Below are positions 1 through 7,775 of a DNA stretch of 64,000 bases, piece by piece. Position 1 is the stretch's first letter. Each line of letters opens with the position of its first letter. The position numbers and the translations under genes were made by a program. Source of the DNA: Hornefia butyriciproducens. GTDB lineage: Bacteria > Bacillota > Clostridia > Peptostreptococcales > Anaerovoracaceae. The stretch spans positions 434,001 through 498,000 of the forward strand of contig NZ_VUMZ01000001.1 in assembly GCF_009695915.1 (NCBI RefSeq). Direction: 5' to 3'. The notes below the pieces were generated by a model. That model was not told where the DNA came from. It did no database searches and saw only the letters and a program-made list of their open reading frames with translations.

Positions 1-680
1 ACAAAAGCCGGGCGGAAGCGGAACTCCGTCTGTTCCTCTTCATCCTTTTCAAAGACCTCTGGATGGGGGTATTTCCTTTGTGCGAAAAAAACGAGTGCGA
101 CCGTGACAGCCGCAGGAATCCCGAGGGCGGCAAAACACAGGCGGTAGGCGGAAAAGAGTTTTCCCGTCCCTTTGATTAGCGTAACAACGAATAAAATCAC
201 AGGGCCCAGGAATGCGCCCAGCTGATCCAGAAATTCCTGATATGCGAACCCCTTCCCGGTTCCCACCTCGCTGGCCGCAAAACTCACCAATGTGTTTTTC
301 GCCGGTTTCTTCACCGCCTTGCCGATGCGCTCCAGAATCACCAGCCCGCAGGCGAGAATCCAGCCGTTCTCCGGAACCAGTGCCAGAGCCGGAATCGCAA
401 GCACCTGCAGAGTGTAACCGAAAATCACCAGCGTCCAGTAACGCCGGCTTTTGTCCGCAAGGAAACCGGAGAGCAGCCGCAGCGAATATCCACACAGCTC
501 ACCGACGCCGGAAACAAAGCCGATGGTCGCCGCCGATGCACCGGTCAAATTCAGATACTCTCCCAGAATGCTTCTGGCTCCTTCGTGAGTCATGTCCGAA
601 AACAGACTGACAATTCCCATTAACAAAATAAACGTCATCGCGCCGGAGTGGGCGCTGAATTTTCTTTCCCTCATACGCAT
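1..680 (-). CDS. MFS transporter, N-terminal part (runs off the left edge)
   Basis: Reading leftward from an ATG at 680, an open frame continues to the window edge, so only about 226 residues are visible. They contain several long hydrophobic segments and the early-loop pattern LADKSRRY, which matches the GX3D(R/K)XGR-type signature between helices 2 and 3 of major facilitator superfamily transporters. The start at 680 is chosen because AGGAG lies 6 bases upstream; ATGs at 713 and 722 have no ribosome site. The substrate cannot be told. The stretch GKAVKKPAKNTLVSFAASEVGTG is typical of MFS drug or metabolite exporters. The inverted repeat at 737-779 lies just upstream. Confidence 0.75.
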   Translation of the reverse strand, partial: MRMRERKFSAHSGAMTFILLMGIVSLFSDMTHEGARSILGEYLNLTGASAATIGFVSGVGELCGYSLRLLSGFLADKSRRYWTLVIFGYTLQVLAIPALALVPENGWILACGLVILERIGKAVKKPAKNTLVSFAASEVGTGKGFAYQEFLDQLGAFLGPVILFVVTLIKGTGKLFSAYRLCFAALGIPAAVTVALVFFAQRKYPHPEVFEKDEEEQTEFRFRPAF

Positions 681-736
681 ACGCTGCTCCTGATACTCCG
701 CATAACTCGGCATACTTCGCATAATTCAACAAATCA

Positions 737-779
737 GTGTCCGCTCATTAAGTCTCCGTTGGACTTAATGAGCAGACAC
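737..779. repeat. 18-bp inverted repeat between the MFS and oxidoreductase genes
   Basis: Arms 737-754 (GTGTCCGCTCATTAAGTC) and 762-779 pair at 17 of 18 positions around a 7-base loop. On the minus strand it follows the oxidoreductase gene, which ends at 835, and precedes the MFS start at 680. It could be a terminator, but only a weak T-rich stretch follows the stem. An operator for the MFS gene is the alternative. Confidence 0.6.
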
Positions 780-834
780 GAATTAGTTTTCGGCCATATC
801 AACTACGCACTTACATCAGTTCATATCATTGTGT

Positions 835-1836
835 TTACATTGTTATTATTGTCTTACCCTTGGATTGTCCGCACTTTACTTTTGCAAGAGCTTCATTAAT
901 CTGGTCCAGGCTGAAGACAGAATCAATAGATGTTTCCAGAGGATGATCCTTGTCAAACAATCTGCCGATCCTCTCTAACTGATACCCGTTCTCCTGCACA
1001 AAGAGGAAATCATAGGTCTGATCTTTTACCGCTGCCATTTTATCGTATTTGCTCCCGGCAATCTGAAAAAGTGCTCTCTTGAATAGCGGCATCCCGATTC
1101 TTTTTGCAAATCTTCCGTTTGGCAATCCTCGCAGAGATACCAGGCTTCCGCCTTTTTTCAGCACCCTGAATTCATTTGGGAGTTCACTGTCTCCAAGCGT
1201 ATCGAGGACATGATCCACATCCGCTAATACGTCCGCGTAATTTTTCTTCCTATAGTCAATGAACTTCTCCGCGCCAAGCCTTATTACACGCTCTTCATTT
1301 TCTCCGTTTCCGTTAGTATACACATGCAGTCCAAGCCTTCTGGCGACAGGAATTGCCATAGCGCCAAGACTTCCGGTACCTCCCGAGACAAACACAGATT
1401 CGCCTGTCTTCACCTGCATAATCTCAAAAGCCTGCATCGCCGTAAGTGCAGTAAGCGGCACTGTCGCCGCCTCCTCATAAGACAAATAATCCGGAATCGC
1501 AGCGAGTGCAGACTCTTTTACTGCCGCATATTCTGCAAATGCACCTATTTTCTTCAGCGGCATCCTGCCGTAGACCCTGTCTCCAGGTTTAAAATGTGCA
1601 GCAGTCTTTCCCGTTTTTTCAACCACTCCGGCAAATTCATTTCCCATTATAAGCGGCATCTTATATGGGACGATCAACTTCACCTCGCGCCGAATGATCA
1701 TATTATCCAGAGGATTGACAGCCGCTGCTTTAATCCTTACGAGAACCTCTTCACTTTCCGGAACAGGGATTGGAAGATTTTGAACATCTAAGCTCGTTCC
1801 CTTCTTATCATAGTGCGTAAGTACTGCTGCCTTCAT
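835..1836 (-). CDS. Zinc-free MDR family NAD(P)H oxidoreductase (quinone reductase-like)
   Basis: The 333-residue protein has the usual length for this family. It has a GroES-like N-terminal domain with GNEFAGVVEKTG near residue 65, followed by a Rossmann domain with the nucleotide-binding motif SGGTGSLG at 151-158. The catalytic-zinc cysteine and histidine of true alcohol dehydrogenases are absent, so a quinone or enone reductase is more likely than an alcohol dehydrogenase. The start overlaps the stop of the upstream Rrf2 gene by 4 bases (ATGA), indicating translational coupling in a nitroreductase-Rrf2-oxidoreductase operon. This grouping suggests a redox or electrophile-stress response. 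The exact substrate is unknown. Confidence 0.85.
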   Translation of the reverse strand: MKAAVLTHYDKKGTSLDVQNLPIPVPESEEVLVRIKAAAVNPLDNMIIRREVKLIVPYKMPLIMGNEFAGVVEKTGKTAAHFKPGDRVYGRMPLKKIGAFAEYAAVKESALAAIPDYLSYEEAATVPLTALTAMQAFEIMQVKTGESVFVSGGTGSLGAMAIPVARRLGLHVYTNGNGENEERVIRLGAEKFIDYRKKNYADVLADVDHVLDTLGDSELPNEFRVLKKGGSLVSLRGLPNGRFAKRIGMPLFKRALFQIAGSKYDKMAAVKDQTYDFLFVQENGYQLERIGRLFDKDHPLETSIDSVFSLDQINEALAKVKCGQSKGKTIITM

Positions 1837-2282
1837 TTCGTCTTCTCCCTTCCACCATCATGTTCATTGATGTATATGCGCATGTTGTTGATACAATCCG
1901 CAAGCGTGATCCCAGAAAGTTCCTTTTCCACACGCTCCTCCATATCCCGAAACATTCCGTTTAGAACAGGACGAATATTATGCCCGACAATGCAGGCGTC
2001 ATTCGGATTCTGATGGATATCAAACAGATGTAATGTACTGGTCTCCATGACGGATGTGTAAATATCAAAAAGTGAAATTTTTTCCGGCTCCCTGATCAGC
2101 CGAAAGCCGCTGATACCGCGACGCCCCTCAATGATTTCTGCTTTGCTGAGCCTTGTAGTAAGTTTTCGGATATAGCTCGCATTTGTTCCGACACTTGCTG
2201 CAATCTGAGCGGAATTCATCGGTGTTTCTGATTCCGAGATCAGGATCAGCATATGGAGTGCGGCCGAAAATTTCGTATCCAC
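1833..2282 (-). CDS. Rrf2 family transcriptional regulator
   Basis: The 149-residue protein has the Rrf2 layout: an N-terminal winged helix (SAQIAASVGTNASYIRKLTTRL), a short wing (RRGISGFRL) and a dimerisation helix. It has only isolated cysteines (NDACIVG and LADCIN), not the three-cysteine cluster of IscR or NsrR, so an iron-sulfur cofactor is doubtful. Translation starts at a GTG with GGAGG 7 bases upstream, 2 bases after the nitroreductase stop. It sits in the middle of a three-gene redox operon and probably regulates that operon through the inverted repeat at 3127-3155. The inducing signal is not visible. Confidence 0.88.
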   Translation of the reverse strand: MDTKFSAALHMLILISESETPMNSAQIAASVGTNASYIRKLTTRLSKAEIIEGRRGISGFRLIREPEKISLFDIYTSVMETSTLHLFDIHQNPNDACIVGHNIRPVLNGMFRDMEERVEKELSGITLADCINNMRIYINEHDGGREKTK

Positions 2283-2284
2283 AG

Positions 2285-3097
2285 TTACACCTCCAGCACA
2301 TATGTCGCAATATATTCCGTATCTCCCGCAACTGAGATTCCGGGATCAGCCTGAATAAATCGACCTTTGAGTCCACTTTCCTTTGCCGCTATTTCGAAAT
2401 GACAAAGTGCGATCCCCAAATCCACCTTCTGAATATCTCCGGTAGATTCCTTTGCATATCCCTTCGTCTTCTTTTCATAAAAATACACTTTGTTCTTCCC
2501 CACAACAGCTCTCCAGGGCTGCTTATTTGTGGCAGAAGGCGCAAGCCTTACCATTTCCAATGGCAACTCCCATATCCCTGCCGTTGCCACGCTTAGCGGC
2601 TTCTGAAAATCGTCATGGAAAAACAATTCCTCAAACGGAAGACGACTGTCCGATTTCAATCCCTTTCGCATCATACTCTCACGAATTGAGCGTTTCGCGG
2701 CCGCAAACCCGAGAGGCGTAACCGCAGGCATCACTTCATCATCTTCTAAATGAATAGCCTTCTCGAATGCCTTACGATCAATTGTCGCAGCCAGCCATAC
2801 TGTACCTAACCCCAAGGACGTTGCATAGAGAACAAACTTCTCAAATGCATATCCAAACGAGACTTCTGCATTTTTCTGTTTTCTACACTTTCCCGCTATA
2901 AAAGTGTCTGCGCCAATGATCACCGGGCTGGTAACACCTTCCTTTTTTGCGTTCAGGATCGTGAAGGTGACCGGAACTTCAAACAAACCCGTGTCTCCCT
3001 GAAGGAAATTCTTCACCTTATTCAATGTCTGCTCCGGAATCTCCTGTTCTCTATAAGTTCGTATGCTTTTTCTTTTCCTGATCACTTCTGTATCCAT
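2285..3097 (-). CDS. Nitroreductase family protein
   Basis: The 270-residue protein starts with the SIRTYRE motif that lines the FMN pocket in nitroreductases. It continues as the two-lobed, TM1586-like type of about 250-270 residues, with APSATNKQPWRAVV near residue 185 as the second flavin-contact motif. A flavin-dependent reduction is expected; the substrate is unknown. It is the first gene of the operon with Rrf2 and an MDR oxidoreductase. A promoter with the sequence TTGACA, 17 bases, TAATGT lies upstream, and a 10-bp inverted repeat overlaps its -10 element. Confidence 0.85.
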   Translation of the reverse strand: MDTEVIRKRKSIRTYREQEIPEQTLNKVKNFLQGDTGLFEVPVTFTILNAKKEGVTSPVIIGADTFIAGKCRKQKNAEVSFGYAFEKFVLYATSLGLGTVWLAATIDRKAFEKAIHLEDDEVMPAVTPLGFAAAKRSIRESMMRKGLKSDSRLPFEELFFHDDFQKPLSVATAGIWELPLEMVRLAPSATNKQPWRAVVGKNKVYFYEKKTKGYAKESTGDIQKVDLGIALCHFEIAAKESGLKGRFIQADPGISVAGDTEYIATYVLEV

Positions 3098-3126
3098 TTT
3101 TTCTCCTTAATATCATATTTAAATTT

Positions 3127-3155
3127 GTATCTGATACTAATACATTATCAGATAC
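3127..3155. promoter_or_regulatory. Probable Rrf2 operator over the nitroreductase promoter
   Basis: GTATCTGATA (3127-3136) and TATCAGATAC (3146-3155) are a perfect 10-bp inverted repeat with a 9-base spacer. It overlaps the -10 (TAATGT, 3142-3147) of a minus-strand promoter whose -35 is TTGACA (3165-3170), 17 bases away. The Rrf2 gene is in the operon this promoter would drive. Binding is inferred, not seen. Confidence 0.65.
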
Positions 3156-3208
3156 TATCATTCTTGTCAACAACAAAATCGGCAGGTCACAATAATATTC
3201 GGAAAACT

Positions 3209-3301
3209 GAGTGAGTAACGGCGAAGCTATCAAAAGCAAGGACGCGTTAATACAATTCTTTGCGAACGATGGATCCGGCAGCGTTGATTTCAAAGTTTAA
3301 A
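3209..3301 (+). other. Short open stretch of unknown origin at a deletion junction
   Basis: Starting from a GTG, about 30 codons read VSNGEAIKSKDALIQF and then end near 3301 with a stop. They abut the point where the permease gene on the other strand loses its C-terminal half. I do not recognise the peptide. It may be the tail of a gene joined here by rearrangement, or chance coding. Confidence 0.2.
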
Positions 3302-3919
3302 GGTGGATACGACTTGATCTCTGGAATAGAGCAGCCGATCCTTTACGGTAAGATTTGGAGACTCTATATCCACCTTGCTATTATTATTGCGGATAAAATC
3401 AGCAATCTGATCTTCCATGCGCAGGTTATCTATCAATGTCCCGCCAAGAACCGCAATGACAAGACCCAGCACCACATAGGTCACGGCAATCTTCACACCA
3501 AAGATACTGATGAGAAGCACAAGACTCCCCAAATCCACCATTGGCGATGAAATGAGAAATGATAATGTCACCCCAAGCGGAAGCCCTGCGCTCGTAAATC
3601 CCATGAAAATCGGAATAGAGGAGCAGGAACAGAATGGTGTAACCGTTCCGAGCAGCGCGCCTACCGCATTTGCTCCTATTCCATGAAATCTTCCCATAAT
3701 CTTCCTGCTCCGCTCCGGAGGAAAGAAACTCTGAATGTAAGAAATCAGAAAGATCAACACACAGAGCAATGCCGTGATTTTAATTGTGTCATAAATGAAG
3801 AACTGTATACTGCCACCAATCCGACTATCTAAATTAAATCCGAACATGAGCAGCAATTGCTCAATCAGGGCATTCAACCACTTCATCCCAAGGATCTGAT
3901 CCTGAATAAAAGTCCACAT
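3290..3919 (-). pseudogene. ArsP-type permease, truncated after the first half
   Basis: The frame encodes an N-terminal half of the ArsP_1/UPF0718 permease family: membrane segments, the PPERSRKIMGRFHG loop and the core motif TVTPFCSCSSIPIFMGF near residue 95, then LISSPMVDLGSL. Family members are usually about 300-340 residues with a second membrane bundle. Here the protein stops at 209 residues, right after QVVSTFK, where that second half should begin. The start overlaps the acr3 stop (TAATG), so it is the third gene of an arsenic operon. Loss of function is likely but not proven. Confidence 0.7.
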
Positions 3920-4959
3920 TACACAAACCTCGCTGTCGTTTTATTTGCTATTCGCACAAGCAGGAGCATGACGGGTACCTCCGTTAGAACGCCTACAGTG
4001 GTGGCGAGCGCTGCAGGACTTGTCGTACCAAATAGTGCAATCGCCACAGCTACCGCAAGTTCAAAGAAATTTGATGCTCCGATCATCCCGGCAGGAGCCG
4101 CAATATCATGCGGTAATTTCAGCAGCTTGCTTGCTCCGTAAGCGATAAAGAAGATCAGAAAGGTCTGAATGGTTAACGGCACCGCTATCAAAACAATATG
4201 AAGCGGATTAGACAGAATCACCTCTGCCTGTGAACTGAAGATAATAACCAACGTCAACAGCAGCCCTATCGTTGTGGCATTGTCGAACTTGTGGATAAAA
4301 GTACTCTCAAAGTAATCCGCGCCTCTTTGCTTCGTGACCGTTATCCTCGTCAGGACGCCGCCGACAAGCGGAATCACTACAAACAGAAATATGCTGACGA
4401 ACAGAGTGCTGTAGGGAACAACCACATTAGAAACGCCTAAAAGAAATTTTACGATCGGAACAAAAGCCACAAGGATGATAAGGTCATTTGTAGCCACCTG
4501 TACGACCGTATAAGCAGGATTTCCCTTTGTAAGCGTACTCCACACAAACACCATCGCCGTGCATGGAGCAGCACCTAAAAGCACTGCTCCTGCAAGGTAT
4601 TCTGTTGCCAATTCCGAAGATATGAAAGCTTTGAATACTACAAATAAAAATAGATAAGCAATTCCGTACATAGTGAAGGGCTTGATCAGCCAGTTCGTCA
4701 CCCACGTGACCAGAAGCCCTTTCGGGTTCTTCCCAATTTGTTTTACGCTCTGAAAATCCACTTTCATCATCATAGGGTAGATCATGACCCAAATGAGAAC
4801 AGCGATAGGAATCGAAATGCCGGAAATCTGAAATTTTCCGAGTGTGGCAGGAATGGCCGGGGCAAAATGCCCGAGCAGCACTCCTATAGCCATGCAAAGC
4901 AGTACCCACACAGAAAGATACCGCTGAAATGTATTAATCCCTTTGCTCTGATTGTTCAT
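3919..4959 (-). CDS. acr3: ACR3-family arsenite efflux permease
   Basis: The 346-residue, ten-helix membrane protein matches the Acr3 branch of arsenite/H+ antiporters in length and motifs. It has the N-terminal MMKVDFQSV segment, the helix-4 segment GAAPCTAMVFVWS with the essential cysteine near residue 150, and GASNFFELAVAVAIALFG in the C-terminal half. It extrudes arsenite across the cytoplasmic membrane. A GGAGG ribosome site precedes the ATG. It lies between an ArsR regulator and a truncated ArsP-like permease. About 100 bases carrying a strong hairpin separate it from arsR, which could set differential expression. Confidence 0.93.
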   Translation of the reverse strand: MNNQSKGINTFQRYLSVWVLLCMAIGVLLGHFAPAIPATLGKFQISGISIPIAVLIWVMIYPMMMKVDFQSVKQIGKNPKGLLVTWVTNWLIKPFTMYGIAYLFLFVVFKAFISSELATEYLAGAVLLGAAPCTAMVFVWSTLTKGNPAYTVVQVATNDLIILVAFVPIVKFLLGVSNVVVPYSTLFVSIFLFVVIPLVGGVLTRITVTKQRGADYFESTFIHKFDNATTIGLLLTLVIIFSSQAEVILSNPLHIVLIAVPLTIQTFLIFFIAYGASKLLKLPHDIAAPAGMIGASNFFELAVAVAIALFGTTSPAALATTVGVLTEVPVMLLLVRIANKTTARFV

Positions 4960-5015
4960 GACTTCGCCTCCATTAGTTTTATATATTGAAATGCATCTAT
5001 GTTTATGACCTTTAT

Positions 5016-5041
5016 ATAGGCAATCCCAAGGGACTGCCTAT
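5016..5041. repeat. Hairpin between arsR and acr3
   Basis: ATAGGCAATCCC (5016-5027) pairs with 5030-5041 at 11 of 12 positions around a 2-base loop. No T-run follows on the minus strand, so this is more likely an RNA processing or stability hairpin, or a protein-binding site, than a terminator. Confidence 0.5.
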
Positions 5042-5059
5042 GTTAATGAAAGATATTGA

Positions 5060-5380
5060 TTATTCCTTTTTCTTGCATCCGCAGGATACGCTGCTGTCTG
5101 TTTCACAGTCACATCTTGCGTAGGCGCTGATCATTTCACGGAACTCTCTAACCCCGTTTGCTGAAATGGAGTAATGCATCCATTTTCCCTCTTTGTAGTA
5201 ATCAACAAGACCACTGTCTGCAAGAATTTTCATGTGATGCGAAAGAGTCGGCTGCGTGATATTCAGTTCTTCCAGCAGATCACATCCGCACTTTTCTCCA
5301 TGCTGCAGCGCAAGCAGGATCGCAAGGCGGTTCTCATCTGTGAGTGCCTTCATTTTTTTAACATCTTCTCTCAATCCCAT
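5060..5380 (-). CDS. arsR: ArsR-family repressor of the arsenic operon
   Basis: This small winged-helix protein of 106 residues carries KCGCDLLEELNITQPTLSHHMKIL, the ArsR recognition helix preceded by a C-x-C pair that binds As(III) in type-1 ArsR proteins. Further cysteines occur in a C-terminal tail (CDCETDSSVSCGC), which may add metal ligands. The ATG at 5380 is preferred over the GTG three codons upstream because GGAGG sits 8 bases before it. The gene is upstream of acr3 in the same direction. It probably represses its own operon and is released by arsenite or antimonite. Confidence 0.92.
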   Translation of the reverse strand: MGLREDVKKMKALTDENRLAILLALQHGEKCGCDLLEELNITQPTLSHHMKILADSGLVDYYKEGKWMHYSISANGVREFREMISAYARCDCETDSSVSCGCKKKE

Positions 5381-5503
5381 GACCTTCACCTCCAGGAGAT
5401 ATACATATTATGTCGCACGCATTCACGGTTGTCAATGCATCAATGTATATTTTTTAATAAGGACTTCTCTCCTTCAATGGCTGCAGTATGGAAGCCTTCC
5501 TCC

Positions 5504-5558
5504 AACATCTATCTTACAGCCACAACTCCCCAGCATCTAACTCGGCAACTCAATATGG
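5504..5558 (+). repeat. Dispersed repeat, copy 1 (partial)
   Basis: This shares the run ACAGCCACAACTCCCCA and the following CATCTAACTCGGCAACTCAA with the repeats at 11,265 and 15,844. It lacks their right half and the rlmD remnant found beside them. It suggests a decayed element end. Confidence 0.6.
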
Positions 5559-5725
5559 CTTTCCTGCAATATTAACTCTCTACAGTTCTTTCTTACTGGA
5601 TTTCAGGAACTCCATGATCTCATCATAGGTCCTGTCGCTTTTAACAAATGCGTCCACCGCTGCCGGATATGATTACAATGCCGTTCAGAAAAGAGTCAAT
5701 GAAATGCTGTCATAATTCTTTCTCG

Positions 5726-5759
5726 GGTGCGTTAACATCTTTACTGATGGTAGCGCACC
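5726..5759. terminator. Possible terminator downstream of the flavin reductase
   Basis: Arms GGTGCGTTAACATC (5726-5739) and 5746-5759 pair at 12 of 14 positions with a 6-base loop. It lies 17 bases after the flavin reductase stop. The minus strand lacks a clear T-run; the plus strand is T-rich after it. Confidence 0.4.
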
Positions 5760-5775
5760 TGACATTTTATTTTGC

Positions 5776-6348
5776 TTATTTTTTCATTAAGCTTGCTCCG
5801 GCTTTCCACGCCTTTCCGACCTGTTCTCCGGAAACATAATAGCCGTGCTGGAATTGGTCAAAAATCAGTGCCTGTAGCTTAGACGGATCAACCTTTCCGT
5901 TCTCAGATAACACTCTTTCCTCGGCAGCCGTATTGATGATCTTTCCAACGATACAGTAGAAGCTCTCGGTTTCGCTCACCTCTGCCAGTTCACATTCCAT
6001 GACAACGGGGAATTCATCGATGATGGGTGCATTAACGAATTCGCTCTTTACTGCTGTATAACCGGTGCGTTCAAACTTATCGTTCATTTTATTGCCTGTA
6101 GCAATTCCAAAGAAGTCAGCAACATCCATGTGCTCCTTATCGGCAAGTGCTACAGTGAAAGCCTTTGTCTTCAGAAGGTTCTGCGTGGTCTTGTGCTCCT
6201 CATCAATAAACAGAGCAATTCTGTCCGCATTGCAGATCATACCCCATGCTGCGTTCATGACGTTCACTTTTCCATTCTCGTCGTATGCCGCTACCATCAA
6301 AACCGGCATCGGATACACTGCCTGTACTACACCAAGATTTTTCTTCAT
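5776..6348 (-). CDS. Flavin reductase-like domain protein
   Basis: The 190-residue protein has the flavin reductase (split-barrel FMN-binding) fold signature: an N-terminal VYPMPVLMVAAYDENGKVNVMNAAWG, then ALFIDEEHKTTQNL and FTVALAD, as in the flavoredoxin type. It probably binds FMN and moves electrons between NAD(P)H or an iron protein and flavin. It is cytoplasmic, with no signal peptide. It lies 21 bases downstream of a flavodoxin-like reductase in the same direction, so both likely come from the promoter controlled by the divergent HxlR gene at 7037. Confidence 0.85.
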   Translation of the reverse strand: MKKNLGVVQAVYPMPVLMVAAYDENGKVNVMNAAWGMICNADRIALFIDEEHKTTQNLLKTKAFTVALADKEHMDVADFFGIATGNKMNDKFERTGYTAVKSEFVNAPIIDEFPVVMECELAEVSETESFYCIVGKIINTAAEERVLSENGKVDPSKLQALIFDQFQHGYYVSGEQVGKAWKAGASLMKK

Positions 6349-6369
6349 TATGATTGTCCACCTTTCATG

Positions 6370-6918
6370 TTATTGAATTGAGTTACCAAGGGCATACGCC
6401 TCTTGAAGTTCTTTTTTGCCATCTGTGTCACCGGGCTGGGTTACATATCCACAGAGAATTTTTCCGAGGCTCCTCCATCCGATATGCTTTTCAAGATGAT
6501 CATACCAGTGCTCGCTTTCCTCAAATCCAGCGCCCTCTGCAGCCATAATCAGGACAGATTCCTTTTTAGGATTTCTGCAGTTTGGATCACTTTCAGCAAT
6601 TGCGAACAGTCGATCAAATGCGTTCTTCAAAAATCCAGAAATAAACCAGTAGTATAACGGCGAAGCAAGAACCACCACATCCGCTTCCTTATATAGTGGA
6701 TATATCTTCTCCATGTCATCTCTCTGTGAACACGGATGCTCCGAATCTTTACCACCGCCCCAGCAGCCAATGCATCCGTTGATTTTCATTCTGGATAACT
6801 GAAACTCTGTAACTTTATTCCCAACTTCTTCTGCACCCTTCTTAAATTCAGCTGTGAGTGCAGATGTGTTTCCTTTTGGACGCGGGCTTCCGTTAAGGAT
6901 AATTATATTTTTTGCCAT
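6370..6918 (-). CDS. Flavodoxin-like NAD(P)H-dependent oxidoreductase
   Basis: The 182-residue protein opens with IIILNGSPRPKGNTSAL, the phosphate-binding loop of the NADPH-dependent FMN reductase/flavodoxin fold. It then shows CIGCWGG near residue 50 and the flavin-contact loop ASPLYYWFISGFLKNAFDR near residue 85. The cysteine pair before the loop is typical of iron-sulfur flavoprotein relatives but is too small a set for a cluster. AGGAGG lies before the ATG. It is the first gene of a two-gene operon, divergent from an HxlR regulator. Confidence 0.88.
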   Translation of the reverse strand: MAKNIIILNGSPRPKGNTSALTAEFKKGAEEVGNKVTEFQLSRMKINGCIGCWGGGKDSEHPCSQRDDMEKIYPLYKEADVVVLASPLYYWFISGFLKNAFDRLFAIAESDPNCRNPKKESVLIMAAEGAGFEESEHWYDHLEKHIGWRSLGKILCGYVTQPGDTDGKKELQEAYALGNSIQ

Positions 6919-6991
6919 AGCGCACCTCCTGCATCGTTCTTGACTTCTTCAGCAAGACAATGTATATTATACAAGTACATAAATTATTTTC

Positions 6992-7018
6992 AAGTACCTA
7001 CATATAAGTAAGGTACTT
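6992..7018. promoter_or_regulatory. Probable HxlR operator in the divergent promoter region
   Basis: AAGTACCT (6992-6999) and AGGTACTT (7011-7018) form an 8-bp inverted repeat with an 11-base spacer. CAAGTAC also recurs at about 6972. The site lies between the flavodoxin-like gene and the HxlR gene, where a shared operator is expected. Confidence 0.6.
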
Positions 7019-7036
7019 ACTTCGAGGTAAGCTATT

Positions 7037-7366
7037 ATGAAAAACGACATAGCCGATGCAGATTTTGAGACAACCGGGTACAGTTATACCCTTTCTCTTA
7101 TAGCAGGAAAGTATAAGCCCATAATTCTTTACTGTTTGATGGAATATGAGCCAGTCCGCTTCAATGAAATGCAGCGATATTTGAAGAAGGTCGCTGATAA
7201 GACTTTAAGCCAGAATCTAAAGGAACTCGAAGCCGACGATCTCATCATCCGCAATGTCTATCCGCAGATTCCTCCCAAAGTCGAATACTCCTTGACAGAG
7301 CGCGGTCATTCCCTTGTAAAAGTGCTCGACAAGCTCTGTGACTGGGGAAATGAAAACCGAAAATAA
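7037..7366 (+). CDS. HxlR-family transcriptional regulator
   Basis: The 109-residue protein has the compact HxlR winged helix: AGKYKPIILYCLMEYEPVRFNEMQRYLKKVADKTLSQNLKELEADDLI, then PPKVEYSLTERGHSL as the wing and WG near the C-terminus. Members of this family often respond to electrophiles or redox change. It has no cysteine in the DNA-binding core, unlike the thiol-sensing HypR type. It is transcribed away from the flavin operon and probably controls both directions. A strong terminator follows at 7386. Confidence 0.9.
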   Translation: MKNDIADADFETTGYSYTLSLIAGKYKPIILYCLMEYEPVRFNEMQRYLKKVADKTLSQNLKELEADDLIIRNVYPQIPPKVEYSLTERGHSLVKVLDKLCDWGNENRK

Positions 7367-7385
7367 CTGAATATCCAATCTGCAT

Positions 7386-7424
7386 GCCTGCGAGTGTTCT
7401 TCGGAATGCCCGCAGGCTTTTTTT
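7386..7424 (+). terminator. Rho-independent terminator of the HxlR gene
   Basis: The stem GCCTGCG...CGCAGGC (7386-7417), with an inner extension around a TTCG loop, is followed by seven Ts (7418-7424), 20 bases after the HxlR stop. Confidence 0.85.
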
Positions 7425-7482
7425 ATTTTCCTCCGCTCAAACCGGCTCTGAGTCTCCACTGGATACTGGAGGTGGATATGTT

Positions 7483-7707
7483 ATGACAGACGAAATCACA
7501 AATGTTCAATCCGAGCTTGACAGCCACCACCGGGAAGAAGCCATGAACCGGATCAAGGAGCTGCAGGACTTCATCGTCGGTCAGGAAACCGACATCACAG
7601 AGTTTGATGAGGCTCTGGTCAAAAAGCTCATCGAGAAAATCACCGTCTTCGCCGACCACTTCACCGTGGAATTCAAGTCCGGCACCACAATCGGCATCGA
7701 AGCATAA
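7483..7707 (+). pseudogene. C-terminal fragment of a large serine recombinase (copy 1)
   Basis: The frame ends with EALVKKLIEKITVFADHFTVEF followed by KSGTTIGIEA, the last segment of large serine site-specific recombinases of Clostridia. The catalytic N-terminal domain and zinc ribbon are missing, so it cannot act. From about 7513 to the terminator it is nearly identical to the fragment at 14,170. An ATG at 7483 with GGAGG upstream would allow a 74-residue peptide, which may be incidental. Confidence 0.7.
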
Positions 7708-7712
7708 GACAA

Positions 7713-7763
7713 GGCTCCTTGCCACTGAACCTAATCAGTAGCGAGGAGCCTGATTTTTCTTTT
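7713..7763. terminator. Terminator after recombinase fragment 1
   Basis: GGCTCCTTGCCACT (7713-7726) pairs with 7737-7750 with wobble positions, followed by TGATTTTTCTTTT. It may also serve the convergent sirtuin gene ending at 7776. A near copy is at 14,419-14,456. Confidence 0.75.
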
Positions 7764-7775
7764 AAAGCCCTGTCT

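Larger units (their letters stand above)
5381..5775. other. Intergenic region with a repeat copy and a gene remnant
   Basis: About 400 bases lie between arsR and the flavin reductase. They hold the arsR promoter region, one partial copy of the dispersed repeat (5504-5558), a minus-strand remnant ending TYDEIMEFLKSSKKEL then stop (5576-5650), and an inverted repeat at 5726-5759. No intact gene was seen. The remnant is too short to assign. Confidence 0.5.

Noticed and set aside
499-732. A minus-strand frame of 77 codons starting at 732
   Set aside because: The MFS protein is read in another frame starting at 680, with membrane helices. The 77-codon frame is a shadow.
835-1836. Zinc-dependent alcohol dehydrogenase
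   Set aside because: The zinc-binding cysteine and histidine pattern is missing. A zinc-free MDR reductase fits.
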